Shown here: one piece after another, positions 34,332 to 44,797 of the stretch
Layout of the letters: every line of letters begins with the position of its first letter
Numbering within the stretch: position 1 is the stretch's first letter
Assembly (NCBI GenBank): GCA_020403425.1
Contig: JADBXR010000004.1
Location: 1-64,000, forward strand
Direction of reading: 5' to 3'
Length of the DNA stretch: 64,000 nucleotides
From: Chitinophagaceae bacterium
Lineage (GTDB): Bacteria; Bacteroidota; Bacteroidia; Chitinophagales; Chitinophagaceae
The notes under the pieces: model-generated
What the model was told of the DNA's origin: nothing
The model's database searches: none
Seen by the model: only the letters and a program-made list of their open reading frames with translations
Position numbers and translations under genes: made by a program

Positions 34332-36200
34332 ATGTTTCCTGAATATGATGTGATCGTTGTAGGCGCCGGACATGCCGGATGTGAGGCCGCCGCTGCCGCT
34401 GCCAATATGGGCAGCAAAGTGTTGCTGGTGACCATGAATATGCAGACCATTGCCCAGATGAGCTGTAATCCCGCTATGGGTGGAATTGCCAAAGGACAGA
34501 TCGTTCGCGAGATCGATGCGATGGGTGGCTACAGCGGTATCGTTAGCGACCTGAGTACGATCCAGTTCCGGATGCTGAACCGGAGCAAAGGTCCTGCCAT
34601 GTGGAGCCCACGTACCCAGAACGACCGTATGCTTTTCGCAGCCACCTGGCGCGAAATGCTGGAGAAAACCCCGAACGTGGATTTTTACCAGGATATGGTC
34701 CGCTCCATCATCATCAAAGGAAACAAGGCCTGTGGCGTAGTGACCGGTCTGGGTCACGAGGTAAAGGCAAAGTCTGTGGTTGTGACCAGTGGTACCTTCT
34801 TAAATGGTATCATTCATATCGGTGAAAAACAGTTCGGCGGAGGCAGGGTTGCCGAAAAAGCCGCAACGGGTATCACTGAACAACTGGTGGAATATGGTTT
34901 TGAAAGCGACCGACTGAAGACCGGAACACCCCCCAGGGTAGATGGCCGTAGTCTGGATTACAGCAAAATGGAAGAACAGAAAGGCGACGATGAGATCGTT
35001 GGCTTTTCTTATACCAACACACCCCGCATCAAACCGGAAGCACAAAGAAGCTGCTGGATCACTTATACCAACGATACGGTTCATGATATCCTGAAAACCG
35101 GTTTCGACAGGAGCCCGATGTTCCAGGGAAGAATTGAAGGGATCGGTCCAAGGTACTGTCCCAGCATTGAAGACAAGATCAACCGGTTTGCAGACCGTGA
35201 CCGTCACCAGCTTTTTGTAGAACCGGAAGGATGGAATACGGTCGAGATCTATGTGAACGGCTTCTCTACCTCTTTACCAGAAGAAGTTCAATACGAAGCT
35301 CTTCGTATTGTTCCGGGTTTTGAGAATGTCCGCATCTTCCGCCCGGGTTATGCCATCGAATACGATTACTTCCCTCCAACACAATTGAAATATTCTTTGG
35401 AAACCAAGAACCTGGCCAACCTGTTCTTTGCGGGGCAGATCAATGGAACCACCGGTTACGAAGAGGCCGCCTGCCAGGGACTGATGGCCGGCATCAACGC
35501 GCACCAAAATGCCAAAGGCCTGGAGCCGTTGATATTGAAAAGAAGCGAGGCCTATATCGGTGTACTTATTGATGACCTCATCAGCAAGGGTACCGAAGAA
35601 CCTTACCGTATGTTCACCAGTCGCGCCGAGTTTCGCACACTGCTGCGCCAAGACAATGCCGATCTGCGTTTAACAGAGATCAGTCACAAACTCGGTCTTG
35701 CTTCAGACGAAAGAATGGAAGTGGTGTTGCGCAAGAAAACCGAAGTGGGTTCCATCAAAAAAACACTTTCTGAAAGCAGCGCGGAACCTGATCAGGTAAA
35801 CCCTTATTTTGAAAGCATCGGCTCTGCACCCGTATCCGAGAAACAAAAAGTTTCCAAACTACTATTACGTCCCAATGTGGATCTTCCTTCCCTGCTGAGG
35901 TCGGTGCCATCCTTACAGGCCGCTTTGTCTATTCACCAGCCCGACTCGCTAGAGCAGGCAGAGATCCAGATCAAATACGAGCGGTATATCGAAAAGGAAC
36001 AGGAGATCGTAGACAGGATGAGCCAACTCGAGAACATGGCCATTCCGGCGGGATTTGATTATGACAAGGTGAACGCCCTCTCAAACGAGGCCTTACAGAA
36101 ATTCAAGAAGATCAGGCCGGCAACGCTGGGCCAGGCAAGCCGCATCAGCGGGGTCAACCCGAGTGATGTTCAGATCCTCATGGTTTATATGGGTCGTTAA
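34332..36200 (+). CDS. mnmG: tRNA uridine-5-carboxymethylaminomethyl modification enzyme MnmG
   Basis: A 622-residue FAD enzyme that with MnmE modifies U34 of tRNAs reading split codon boxes. The FAD site is at the N-terminus (DVIVVGAGHAGCEAAAAAAN), with the conserved SCNPAMGGIAKGQIVREIDA, TGTPPRVDG and RPGYAIEYDYFPPTQL. The C-terminal helical domain ends with MSQLENMAIPAGFDYDKVNA and ASRISGVNPSDVQILMVYMG. Full length; the ATG at 34332 fits the family start. The gene is next to, but separate from, ybeY. Confidence 0.97.
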   Translation: MFPEYDVIVVGAGHAGCEAAAAAANMGSKVLLVTMNMQTIAQMSCNPAMGGIAKGQIVREIDAMGGYSGIVSDLSTIQFRMLNRSKGPAMWSPRTQNDRMLFAATWREMLEKTPNVDFYQDMVRSIIIKGNKACGVVTGLGHEVKAKSVVVTSGTFLNGIIHIGEKQFGGGRVAEKAATGITEQLVEYGFESDRLKTGTPPRVDGRSLDYSKMEEQKGDDEIVGFSYTNTPRIKPEAQRSCWITYTNDTVHDILKTGFDRSPMFQGRIEGIGPRYCPSIEDKINRFADRDRHQLFVEPEGWNTVEIYVNGFSTSLPEEVQYEALRIVPGFENVRIFRPGYAIEYDYFPPTQLKYSLETKNLANLFFAGQINGTTGYEEAACQGLMAGINAHQNAKGLEPLILKRSEAYIGVLIDDLISKGTEEPYRMFTSRAEFRTLLRQDNADLRLTEISHKLGLASDERMEVVLRKKTEVGSIKKTLSESSAEPDQVNPYFESIGSAPVSEKQKVSKLLLRPNVDLPSLLRSVPSLQAALSIHQPDSLEQAEIQIKYERYIEKEQEIVDRMSQLENMAIPAGFDYDKVNALSNEALQKFKKIRPATLGQASRISGVNPSDVQILMVYMGR

Positions 36201-36239
36201 TCAATTATGGATAACTTAGGTTTCCTAAACGATTCTGCT

Positions 36240-37265
36240 ATGAAACCTATGCTCTCCCTGTTCGGGCTGGTCCTGTTATTGTTTTCCTGCAAACAGACAG
36301 ATAACAACGCACTCTCTCTTAAAGATTACCACGCAATTGTTGACACCGGCATACAGACCGGAGGCGTGAAACTAATACCCATTGAAACTCCGGTTGGTAA
36401 ATTCAACGTCTGGACCAAACGTTTTGGCAATAACCCAAAGATAAAAGTATTGTTACTCCACGGTGGTCCTGGCGGTACACACGAATTCTTCGAATCATTC
36501 GAAAGTTTTCTGCCACAGGAAGGAATAGAATTCTACGAATACGATCAGTTGGGCTCATACTTCAGCGACCAGCCCAAGGACAGCAGCCTTTGGACCACCG
36601 AGCGTTTTGTAGAGGAAGTGGAGCAGGTGCGCAAAGCATTGGGTCTTACTAAAGATAACTTTTATCTGCTGGGCCATAGCTGGGGGGGAATACTCGCCAT
36701 GGAATATGCCCTGAAATACCAGGACCATATCAAAGGACTCATCATCAGCAATATGATGAGCAGCTGTCCGGAATATGGTAAATATGCAAGAGAGGTACTG
36801 GCCAAACAAATGGATCCCAAGGTCGTGGATAGCGTCCGCGCCATGGAAGCAAGGGGTGCCTATACCGATCCAAAGTATATGGAACTGCTAACTGGTTTTT
36901 ATGAGGCACATCTCTGCCGAGTAAAACCCTGGCCAAATGCGGTCCAGCGTGCCTTCCCTCATATGAACGGAGAAATATATACGATGATGCAGGGCCCCTC
37001 TGAGTTCGGTATCTCCGGCCGACTGGCCAACTGGGACAGGAGCAAAGACCTTCCTAAAATAAAAGTACCTACCCTTACCATCGGTGGTAAACACGACACC
37101 ATGGATCCCGAACACATGAAATGGATGGCAACACAGGTACAGCAAGGCAGAAGCGTGATCTGTCCGAATGGTAGCCACGGCTCCATGTGGGATGATCAGC
37201 CCACCTATTTCCCGGGACTCATCAGTTTCGTCAAGGATGTGGATGCAGGCACATTTAAGAAGTAG
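36240..37265 (+). CDS. Lipoprotein alpha/beta hydrolase, proline iminopeptidase family
   Basis: A 341-residue protein from the ATG at 36240; the lipobox LLFSC puts it in an envelope membrane. The alpha/beta-hydrolase features are in order: oxyanion HGGPGGTHEF, nucleophile in LLGHSWGGILAME, acid in GGKHDTMDPEHM and base in NGSHGSMWDDQ. The family removes N-terminal proline or other small residues from peptides. Next to two amidohydrolase genes on the same strand, it may act in peptide scavenging. The start at 36207 is rejected as it precedes the signal peptide. Confidence 0.88.
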   Translation: MKPMLSLFGLVLLLFSCKQTDNNALSLKDYHAIVDTGIQTGGVKLIPIETPVGKFNVWTKRFGNNPKIKVLLLHGGPGGTHEFFESFESFLPQEGIEFYEYDQLGSYFSDQPKDSSLWTTERFVEEVEQVRKALGLTKDNFYLLGHSWGGILAMEYALKYQDHIKGLIISNMMSSCPEYGKYAREVLAKQMDPKVVDSVRAMEARGAYTDPKYMELLTGFYEAHLCRVKPWPNAVQRAFPHMNGEIYTMMQGPSEFGISGRLANWDRSKDLPKIKVPTLTIGGKHDTMDPEHMKWMATQVQQGRSVICPNGSHGSMWDDQPTYFPGLISFVKDVDAGTFKK

Positions 37266-37371
37266 CCGGCTCACCGACCACAAACCCGCTTTACCGAATT
37301 TATGATGAATGGTTTTCACATTTAACCGATTTCAGTAGTTTTAGTACTCTTCCAAAACCAACAATATAATC

Positions 37372-40300
37372 ATGAGAAAAATCAAGCTCCTGTTTTCCGG
37401 GTTGCTGTTTGCTGCATTGCTGCAGGCCCAGGAAACATTCCCTGTGAACGGGGTGGCTGACAAACGTGAAGGCTGTTATGCTTTTACAAATGCCACCATC
37501 GTCACCAATGCCCAGAACACCCTCAACAATGCGACCCTGGTGATTCGCGACGGTAAGATCATTGCCGTAGGAACTACCGGTGTTGTAATACCAAAAGATG
37601 CGGTAGTGGTGGACTGTAAGGACAAGTATATCTATCCTTCCTTCATAGACATCTATAGTGATTATGGTATCGCCGCACCACAGCGTGCGATGGGCGGTTT
37701 CAACTTCAACGCCCCGGCACAGATCAGTTCCAATACCAAAGGCGCCTATGGATGGAACCAGGCCATCAAACCCGAAACAGACGCTGCCAAAGTTTTCTCA
37801 GTAGATGATGCTAAGGCCAAATCCTTCCGTGATATTGGTTTCGGCGCCGTACTGACCCATGTAAAAGATGGTATCGCCCGTGGTACCGGAACCGTGGTTA
37901 CTCTCGCCAACCAGAATGAGAATCTGGTGATGCTGAAAGAAGGGGCATCAGCTCATTATTCGTTCAATCGTGGTACTTCCACTCAGAGTTACCCAAGCAG
38001 TATGATGGGATCCATCGCCCTGCTTCGCCAGACCTATCTGGATGCCCAGTGGTACAAGAACAAACCCGCCAAAGAAGGCGTGAACCTTTCACTCCAGGCC
38101 TGGAACGATAACCAGTCGCTCCCACAGATCTTCGAAGCAGAGGACAAATGGAACGACCTGCGCGCCGACAGGATCGCCAAAGAATTCGGAACACAATATA
38201 TCATCAAAGGTGGCGGCAATGAATACCAGCGTATCAAAGAGATCGCCGGTACCAAAAGCGCCTATATCTTATCGCTCAACTTCCCACAGGCAATGGACGT
38301 GGAAGATCCGAATGATGCACGTTCCGTATCTCTGGGCGACATGAAACACTGGGAACTGGCACCCACCAATCCTGCCGCTTTTGAAAAAGCAAATATCCCT
38401 TTCTGTCTCACCACCGCCGACCTGCGCGATGCAAGGCAGTTCATGACCAACCTGCGCAAGGCCATTGAAATGGGTCTTTCAGAGACAAAAGCCATGGAAG
38501 CCCTTACGAAAACACCTGCTACCTTATTGGGTGTTTATGACAAAGTGGGTAGCATAGAGACCGGCAAACTGGCCAATTTCCTCATTACCAACGGACCCGT
38601 CTTCTCAGAAAAGACCACCATCTTACAAAACTGGATCCAGGGAGATAAATATGGTGTGAAAGAAGATGCCTGGTATGATGTGAAAGGCATCTATAACCTT
38701 ACCCTTAATACCCCATCCGGCCCCGTTACCTATAGCCTCGATGTAAAAAGCGCAGCTGCCGCCAACGTGATCGGAAAAGATACCCTAACCAGCAAGTTCA
38801 GCTTTGATGGCAAACAAGTGAAACTGAGTTTCTCTACCGTACCCGCCAGAAGACCCTCTTCCGGAGCTCCTATGGCCGCCGGTGCATTTGGTGGTGCTCG
38901 CGGTGGTGCTGCAGCAGCACAATACCGTTTAAGCGGTGTGGCCAACGGCAATAACTGGAACGGTTACGGAGAAGATACTGCCGGTCACAAGATCACCTGG
39001 ACCGCATCATTTGTCTCTTCGGGTACCGCTGCTACAGATTCATCTGCCAGAAGACGTCCGAATATTCCACAGCGTTTATCGAAAGTGACCTTTCCTTTTG
39101 ACGGCTATGGATGGGAAGAAGCGCCTAAACAGGAAAACCTCCTGATCAAAAACGCAACTGTTTGGACCAATGAAAAAGAAGGCAAACTGGAGAATGCGGA
39201 TGTATTGGTAAAGGACGGTAAGATCGCCAAAGTAGGCAAGAACCTCACAGACGCCAGTGCCAAAGTGATCGACGCTACCGGCAAACACGTGACCGCGGGT
39301 ATCATCGACGAACACTCACATATTGCCGCATCCTCGATCAATGAAGGCGGACAATCCGTAACGTCGGAGGTGAGGATCGCAGACAACCTGAATCCGGAGG
39401 ACATCAATATCTACCGTCAGTTAAGCGGTGGTGTAACCTCTTCTCATATCCTCCACGGTTCAGCCAACACCATTGGCGGACAAACTCAGCTGATCAAACT
39501 GCGTTGGGGTGCCAACGATGAGGACCTGAAGTTCAAAGGTGCCGATGGCTTCATCAAGTTTGCCCTCGGTGAGAACGTGAAGAGGACCACATCTACCAGC
39601 AACAACCGTTTCCCCGATACCCGTATGGGTGTTGAAGAAGTGCTGAACGATGCGTTCGCCCGTGCAAAGGATTATGAGAAAGCCCTGAAAGCCGATCCCA
39701 AAACCAAACGCGACCTGGAACTGGACGCATTGGTTGAGATCATGAATAAGAAACGTTTTATCACCTGTCACTCCTATGTACAAAGCGAGATCACTGCCGC
39801 ATTGCGCATCGGTGATAAGTACGGATTCAAATTCAATACATTCACGCATATCCTGGAAGGCTATAAAGTGGCCGATAAGATGAAGGCACAGGGATCCAGC
39901 GCCTCAACTTTCTCTGACTGGTATTATTATAAGGTAGAGGTAACTGATGCCATTGCCTACAATGCCGCCATCATGCACAAAGTGGGTCTGAACGTATGTA
40001 TCAATTCAGACGATGCAGAAATGGCCCGTCGCCTCAACCAGGAAGCGGGTAAAGTGGTGCGTTATGGTGGTGTATCTGAAGAAGATGCCCTGAAAATGGT
40101 CACCCTTAACCCGGCCAAAGCCCTGCACGTAGATGATAAGGTGGGAAGCCTGAAAGCGGGTAAGGACGCAGATCTGGTGATCTGGAGCGACAACCCGCTG
40201 AGCATCTATGCCAAATCAGAAAAGACAATTGTTGACGGTATCGTATACTTCGACAGGGAGAAAGACGCCGAACAGCGCAAGAAGATCAGCAGTGAAAGGT

Positions 40301-40458
40301 TCCGCCTGACACAGAAAATGATCGGTGAGAAAAGGAGCGGCGGCCCGGTAAGACCGGCGGAACCCAGTTTCCAGGTACTGCTAAGCTGCGGCGACCATGA
40401 TCACAAAGATGGTTTGTATACCATCCATACCGAAGATGCCGAAACCCTCAACAAATAA
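37372..40458 (+). CDS. Exported tandem amidohydrolase, first half degenerate
   Basis: A 1028-residue protein with a signal peptide (LLFAALLQAQ). The first half (about 40-430) has the amidohydrolase frame (TIVTNAQNTLNNATLVIRDG) but where the HxH metal pair belongs it reads YPSFIDIYSDYG, so it lacks the ligands. The second half (about 590-1000) has IIDEHSHIAASS (HxH), ITCHSYVQSE, FTHILEGYK and NSDDAEMARRLNQEAG, so is probably active. The inner 470-570 is Ala/Gly-rich linker. The next gene, 11 nt on, is a third such unit, again without HxH. Substrate unknown. Confidence 0.82.
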   Translation: MRKIKLLFSGLLFAALLQAQETFPVNGVADKREGCYAFTNATIVTNAQNTLNNATLVIRDGKIIAVGTTGVVIPKDAVVVDCKDKYIYPSFIDIYSDYGIAAPQRAMGGFNFNAPAQISSNTKGAYGWNQAIKPETDAAKVFSVDDAKAKSFRDIGFGAVLTHVKDGIARGTGTVVTLANQNENLVMLKEGASAHYSFNRGTSTQSYPSSMMGSIALLRQTYLDAQWYKNKPAKEGVNLSLQAWNDNQSLPQIFEAEDKWNDLRADRIAKEFGTQYIIKGGGNEYQRIKEIAGTKSAYILSLNFPQAMDVEDPNDARSVSLGDMKHWELAPTNPAAFEKANIPFCLTTADLRDARQFMTNLRKAIEMGLSETKAMEALTKTPATLLGVYDKVGSIETGKLANFLITNGPVFSEKTTILQNWIQGDKYGVKEDAWYDVKGIYNLTLNTPSGPVTYSLDVKSAAAANVIGKDTLTSKFSFDGKQVKLSFSTVPARRPSSGAPMAAGAFGGARGGAAAAQYRLSGVANGNNWNGYGEDTAGHKITWTASFVSSGTAATDSSARRRPNIPQRLSKVTFPFDGYGWEEAPKQENLLIKNATVWTNEKEGKLENADVLVKDGKIAKVGKNLTDASAKVIDATGKHVTAGIIDEHSHIAASSINEGGQSVTSEVRIADNLNPEDINIYRQLSGGVTSSHILHGSANTIGGQTQLIKLRWGANDEDLKFKGADGFIKFALGENVKRTTSTSNNRFPDTRMGVEEVLNDAFARAKDYEKALKADPKTKRDLELDALVEIMNKKRFITCHSYVQSEITAALRIGDKYGFKFNTFTHILEGYKVADKMKAQGSSASTFSDWYYYKVEVTDAIAYNAAIMHKVGLNVCINSDDAEMARRLNQEAGKVVRYGGVSEEDALKMVTLNPAKALHVDDKVGSLKAGKDADLVIWSDNPLSIYAKSEKTIVDGIVYFDREKDAEQRKKISSERFRLTQKMIGEKRSGGPVRPAEPSFQVLLSCGDHDHKDGLYTIHTEDAETLNK

Positions 40459-40469
40459 ACCGACAGATT

Positions 40470-41810
40470 ATGAAAAAAATATTCAGCACACTCAGCGTAT
40501 TACTTCTGATCGCCGGTTTAACCAAGGCACAGGAAGTTGTATACCCGGCCAAAGAGAACAAGGGCCGTATCTATATCACCAACGGAACCGTTCACGTAGG
40601 TAACGGGACCGTTCTGGAAAATGCCACCATCGAGATCAACCAATCCAAGATCACCAATATAGGCACCAATATTACAGCGGCTGCCGGAGCAACCGTGGTA
40701 GACGCCAAGGGCAAACATGTATATCCCGGCCTGATCCTTCCCGCAACCGATGTGGGATTGAAAGAGATCGGTGCAGGTGTACGCGCCAGCAACGACTTTT
40801 CCGAACTGGGCGAGTACAATTCCAATATCCGTTCCATCACTGCGTATAACACCGACTCACGCGTGATCGGCGTATTACGTTCCAATGGTATCCTGCTGGC
40901 CAATATCGTTCCTGCCGGCGGATCAGTGAGTGGTTCCTCAACCGTTGTTCAGCTCGACGCCTGGAACTGGGAAGATGCCGCATACAATATGGACGGTGGT
41001 CTTCATGTGAGTATGCCCAGCTTCATCAACCGTTTTGGCGGCAGAAGAGGCGGCGGCATTCCTCCGGCACTGCTGGCGCAACTCGGCATCAGCTTCAATG
41101 CACCGGCAGATCCGGCCAAAGCCGCTCTGGATAAAGTAGAAGAGATCAAATCCTTTTTCCGACAGGCAAAGGCATACCTGCAGGAACCCGCTCACGAGAA
41201 CGTGAACCTGAAATTCGAAGCGTTGAGAAAACTATTCGACAAAAAGCAAAAACTCTTTGTTCATGGCGATCAGGTAAAACAGATGCTGGTAGCGATCGAC
41301 TTCGTGAAAGAGTTTGGTTTTGATGTGGTGATCGTAGGCGGCAGTGAAAGCTTCCAGATAGCCGACCTGTTGAAAGCCAATAATATCTCTGTTATCCTGA
41401 ACGAGCAGCATGCATTGCCCGCCACCGAAGATGATGACATAGACCAGCCTTACAAAACACCTGCCGCATTACAGAAAGCAGGCGTACTGTTTGCGCTGAA
41501 CGATGGCAGCGATAACGCACGCTACCGTAACCTTTCGTATAATGCAGGGACCGCCGCTACCTATGGTCTGACCAAAGAGCAGGCCTTACAGGCCATTACG
41601 CTCAACGCAGCTAAGATCCTGGGTATCGCTGACAGAACCGGTTCTCTAGAGACAGGCAAGGACGCCAATATCGTGATCAGCGAGGGCGACCTGCTGGATA
41701 TGAAAAGCAGCACCGTGACTGATGCCTTCATCCAGGGACGCCAGGTTAGTCTCGATAACAAACAGAGACAACTCTACGAGCGTTATAAGTATAAATACAG
41801 TATCAAATAG
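40470..41810 (+). CDS. Exported amidohydrolase-family protein lacking the HxH motif
   Basis: A 446-residue protein with a signal peptide (LLIAGLTKAQ). It has the composite beta-barrel start (GRIYITNGTVHVGNGTVLEN) and the C-terminal LNAAKILGIADRTGSLETGK, but the HxH region reads KHVYPGLILPATDVGLKEIG. Hence it is probably inactive by itself and may be a partner of the preceding 1028-aa protein, with which it forms an operon (11-nt gap). A terminator follows at 41838. Confidence 0.82.
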   Translation: MKKIFSTLSVLLLIAGLTKAQEVVYPAKENKGRIYITNGTVHVGNGTVLENATIEINQSKITNIGTNITAAAGATVVDAKGKHVYPGLILPATDVGLKEIGAGVRASNDFSELGEYNSNIRSITAYNTDSRVIGVLRSNGILLANIVPAGGSVSGSSTVVQLDAWNWEDAAYNMDGGLHVSMPSFINRFGGRRGGGIPPALLAQLGISFNAPADPAKAALDKVEEIKSFFRQAKAYLQEPAHENVNLKFEALRKLFDKKQKLFVHGDQVKQMLVAIDFVKEFGFDVVIVGGSESFQIADLLKANNISVILNEQHALPATEDDDIDQPYKTPAALQKAGVLFALNDGSDNARYRNLSYNAGTAATYGLTKEQALQAITLNAAKILGIADRTGSLETGKDANIVISEGDLLDMKSSTVTDAFIQGRQVSLDNKQRQLYERYKYKYSIK

Positions 41811-41837
41811 CACAATAACGATTTCAGAAAAGAAAGG

Positions 41838-41856
41838 CCTCCGGGATCTCCGGAGG
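41838..41856 (+). terminator. Terminator after the amidohydrolase operon
   Basis: CCTCCGG (41838-41844) pairs with CCGGAGG (41850-41856), loop GATCT, then TCTTTTGTTT, 27 nt after the stop. Confidence 0.7.
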
Positions 41857-41928
41857 TCTTTTGTTTGCTTACCCACCGCTCTTCCAGCTCCACTATGGAC
41901 TATCACCTGCATTTACTACCTTAGCCCC

Positions 41929-44769
41929 ATGGGTAAGAAACTATTTCTGTTAGACGCGTTGGCGTTGATCTATCGGGCGTATTATGCGTTGATCCGCAAT
42001 CCCCGCATCACTTCGAAAGGAAGGAACACCAACGCACAGTTCGGGTTCACCAACACACTGTTCGAACTCATCAACAAAGAAAAGCCCACGCATCTGGCAG
42101 TTTGCTTTGATACACATGCACCTACGGAGCGACATGTAGACTTCACCGATTACAAGGCCAACCGGCAGGAAGCACCGGAAGATCTGCTGGATGCCATTCC
42201 AGATATCAAAAGGATCATCAAGGGCTTCAACATTCCCGTAGTGGAACTGGATGGATATGAGGCCGACGATGTGATCGGAACAGTGGCCTGGCAGGCGGCA
42301 GACAAAGGGTATGAAGTATATATGGTCACGCCCGATAAAGACTATGGTCAGTTACTGATACACCCCCATGTGTATATTTATAAACCACCGGCATTCGGAA
42401 ATGCGGAAGAGATCCTCACGGCAGAAAAGATCTGTGAGAAATGGGACATCAAACGCGTAGAACAGGTGGTTGATATGCTGGGTCTGATGGGAGATGCGGT
42501 GGATAACATACCTGGTATACCCGGTGTAGGAGAAAAGACAGCCGCCAAACTACTGAAGGAATATGATACCCTGGAGAACATCCTTGCCAACGCAGATAAC
42601 ATCAAAGGGGCTTTAGGAGAAAAAGTGCGGAATGGGAAAGAGCTGGCCATCATCAGTAAAAAACTGGCCACTATCATCACCAATGTACCGGTAGATTTCC
42701 ATGAAGAGGATTATCGTCTGAAAGAATGGAACAAGGAGGCCCTGGTAGAAGTGTTCACAGAATTGGAATTCAAGACACTGGGTAAAAGGATCCTGGGCGA
42801 TGAGTTCAACGCTTTTCATGCGGCCCCGCAATCTGTTCAGACAGACCTGTTCGGCAACAACGTTCCCTCACAAAACAAAAAGGAACCAGCATCGAAAAAA
42901 GAGACCGCACCCGTTCTCCTGGGAGAGGAAAGTGCCGGACTACTGGCAGAGAAGAATATCCACAATACCAAACACAACTACCAACTGGTAGAAGGAAAAG
43001 ACGCGATCAACAGCCTGGTTACAACACTTCTGCAGCAGAAAGAGATCTGTTTTGACACGGAGACCACCAATATTGATGCCAACGATGCAGAGCTGGTGGG
43101 CATGAGTTTTTCTTACCAACCAGGAGAAGCCTTTTATATACCCTGCCCCACAGACCAGAAAACCACCTACAGTATCCTTGAGCAGTTAGAGCCCTTGTTC
43201 AATAACAAGCAGATCACCTGGGTGGGACAGAACCTGAAATACGATATGCTTGTATTAAAATGGTACGGCAAAGAGCTGGCTGGAAATATTTTCGATACCA
43301 TGCTCGCCCACTATGTCATAGAACCGGAAGGCCGGCGCAGCATGGACCTGCTGAGTGCACAATACCTGGGTTACGAACCTGTACACATTGATGAGCTGAT
43401 CGGCAAAAAAGGCAAGAACCAGCTCAACATGCGCGATGTAGATGTTGATAAGGTAAAGGAATATGCTGCGGAAGACGCCGATATCACCCTTCAATTGAAA
43501 CAGGCGTTCACCCCGCTGCTGAAGGAAAGAGAAGTAGAACGCGTTTTTGAAGAAGTGGAGAACCCTCTGGTACGCGTACTGACCGATATGGAATTCGAAG
43601 GGGTTAAGATCGATGTGGATTTCCTGAACGAATACAGCAAAGAACTGGAGAAAGATGCCAGGCAGTTTGAAGAGAATGTATATGCACAGGCTGGGGTACG
43701 TTTTAACCTGGCTTCGCCCAAACAGCTGGGGGAAGTGCTGTTCGAGGTGCTCAAAATAGACCCCAAGGCCAAAAAGACGAAGACCGGTCAATATGCCACC
43801 GGCGAGGAGGTATTACAGAAACTGGCTGCCAACAATCCGATAGTGGCCGATATCCTGGGATTCCGGGAGTTGACCAAACTCAAAAGTACTTATGTGGATG
43901 CCCTGCCGGAAATGATCAACCGAAAGACCGGTCGCGTGCACACTTCCTATGCACAGGCCGTGGCGGTTACCGGCCGGTTGAGCAGCAACAATCCCAACCT
44001 GCAGAATATCCCGATCAGAAGCGATAAGGGGCGCGAAATACGTAAAGCATTTTTACCCAGGGATCATAAACATGTGCTGATCAGTGCCGACTACTCGCAG
44101 ATAGAACTGCGTATCGTAGCGGCCATCAGTGGCGACCCGAATATGTGCGAGGCCTTCAAAGAAGGAAAAGATATCCATACCGCCACCGCAGCCAAAGTGT
44201 ACAATGTGCCAGATTCAGACGTCACCAAAGAAATGCGATACAAGGCGAAGAGTGTGAACTTTGGGATCATTTATGGACAGGGAGCATTCGGGTTGGCAGA
44301 CAACCTGGGCATCTCCAGGACCGAAGCTAAAGAGATCATTGATAATTATAAGAAAGAATTTGTCGGCATCACGTCCTATATGGACGACACCGTCCGTTTT
44401 GCGCAGGAAAACGGATATGTCCAGACATTGATGGGAAGGAAGCGTTGGTTAAAAGACATCAACTCCTCCAACTTCACCGTTCGGGGTTATGCCGAGCGGA
44501 ACGCCATCAACTCACCCATACAGGGAACTGCGGCCGACATGATCAAACTGGCCATGATCCGCATCTATCATGAGATGAAAAAGGGGGATTGGAAATCCAA
44601 AATGATCCTGCAGGTACACGACGAATTGGTGTTTGATGCTGTAAAAGAAGAAGTGGACGACCTGAAAAAACTCATCATCGATAACATGACCCATGCCATG
44701 ATCCTGCCCAACGGTGTTCCGGTAGAGGCGGAAGTGGGCATGGGCAGTAATTGGCTCGAAGCTCACTGA
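41929..44769 (+). CDS. polA: DNA polymerase I
   Basis: A 946-residue polymerase from the ATG at 41929 (MGKKLFLLDALALIYRAYYA). Three domains: 5' nuclease (1-290, with DGYEADDVIGTVAW and IPGIPGVGEKTAAKLLKEYD); 3'-5' exonuclease (about 350-530, with CFDTETTNIDAND keeping the DxE pair, so proofreading is likely active, unlike some polA); and polymerase (about 560-946, with SADYSQIELRIVA, RYKAKSVNFGIIYGQ, LQVHDELVFD). The 69 extra upstream codons in the open frame include the terminator and are not part of the gene. Confidence 0.97.
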   Translation: MGKKLFLLDALALIYRAYYALIRNPRITSKGRNTNAQFGFTNTLFELINKEKPTHLAVCFDTHAPTERHVDFTDYKANRQEAPEDLLDAIPDIKRIIKGFNIPVVELDGYEADDVIGTVAWQAADKGYEVYMVTPDKDYGQLLIHPHVYIYKPPAFGNAEEILTAEKICEKWDIKRVEQVVDMLGLMGDAVDNIPGIPGVGEKTAAKLLKEYDTLENILANADNIKGALGEKVRNGKELAIISKKLATIITNVPVDFHEEDYRLKEWNKEALVEVFTELEFKTLGKRILGDEFNAFHAAPQSVQTDLFGNNVPSQNKKEPASKKETAPVLLGEESAGLLAEKNIHNTKHNYQLVEGKDAINSLVTTLLQQKEICFDTETTNIDANDAELVGMSFSYQPGEAFYIPCPTDQKTTYSILEQLEPLFNNKQITWVGQNLKYDMLVLKWYGKELAGNIFDTMLAHYVIEPEGRRSMDLLSAQYLGYEPVHIDELIGKKGKNQLNMRDVDVDKVKEYAAEDADITLQLKQAFTPLLKEREVERVFEEVENPLVRVLTDMEFEGVKIDVDFLNEYSKELEKDARQFEENVYAQAGVRFNLASPKQLGEVLFEVLKIDPKAKKTKTGQYATGEEVLQKLAANNPIVADILGFRELTKLKSTYVDALPEMINRKTGRVHTSYAQAVAVTGRLSSNNPNLQNIPIRSDKGREIRKAFLPRDHKHVLISADYSQIELRIVAAISGDPNMCEAFKEGKDIHTATAAKVYNVPDSDVTKEMRYKAKSVNFGIIYGQGAFGLADNLGISRTEAKEIIDNYKKEFVGITSYMDDTVRFAQENGYVQTLMGRKRWLKDINSSNFTVRGYAERNAINSPIQGTAADMIKLAMIRIYHEMKKGDWKSKMILQVHDELVFDAVKEEVDDLKKLIIDNMTHAMILPNGVPVEAEVGMGSNWLEAH

Positions 44770-44797
44770 TACTTTAGTGAACGAAGTAAAACACGCT

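Noticed and set aside
41722..41928. Upstream extension of polA
   Set aside because: Overlaps the preceding gene and includes its terminator; the family start is at 41929.
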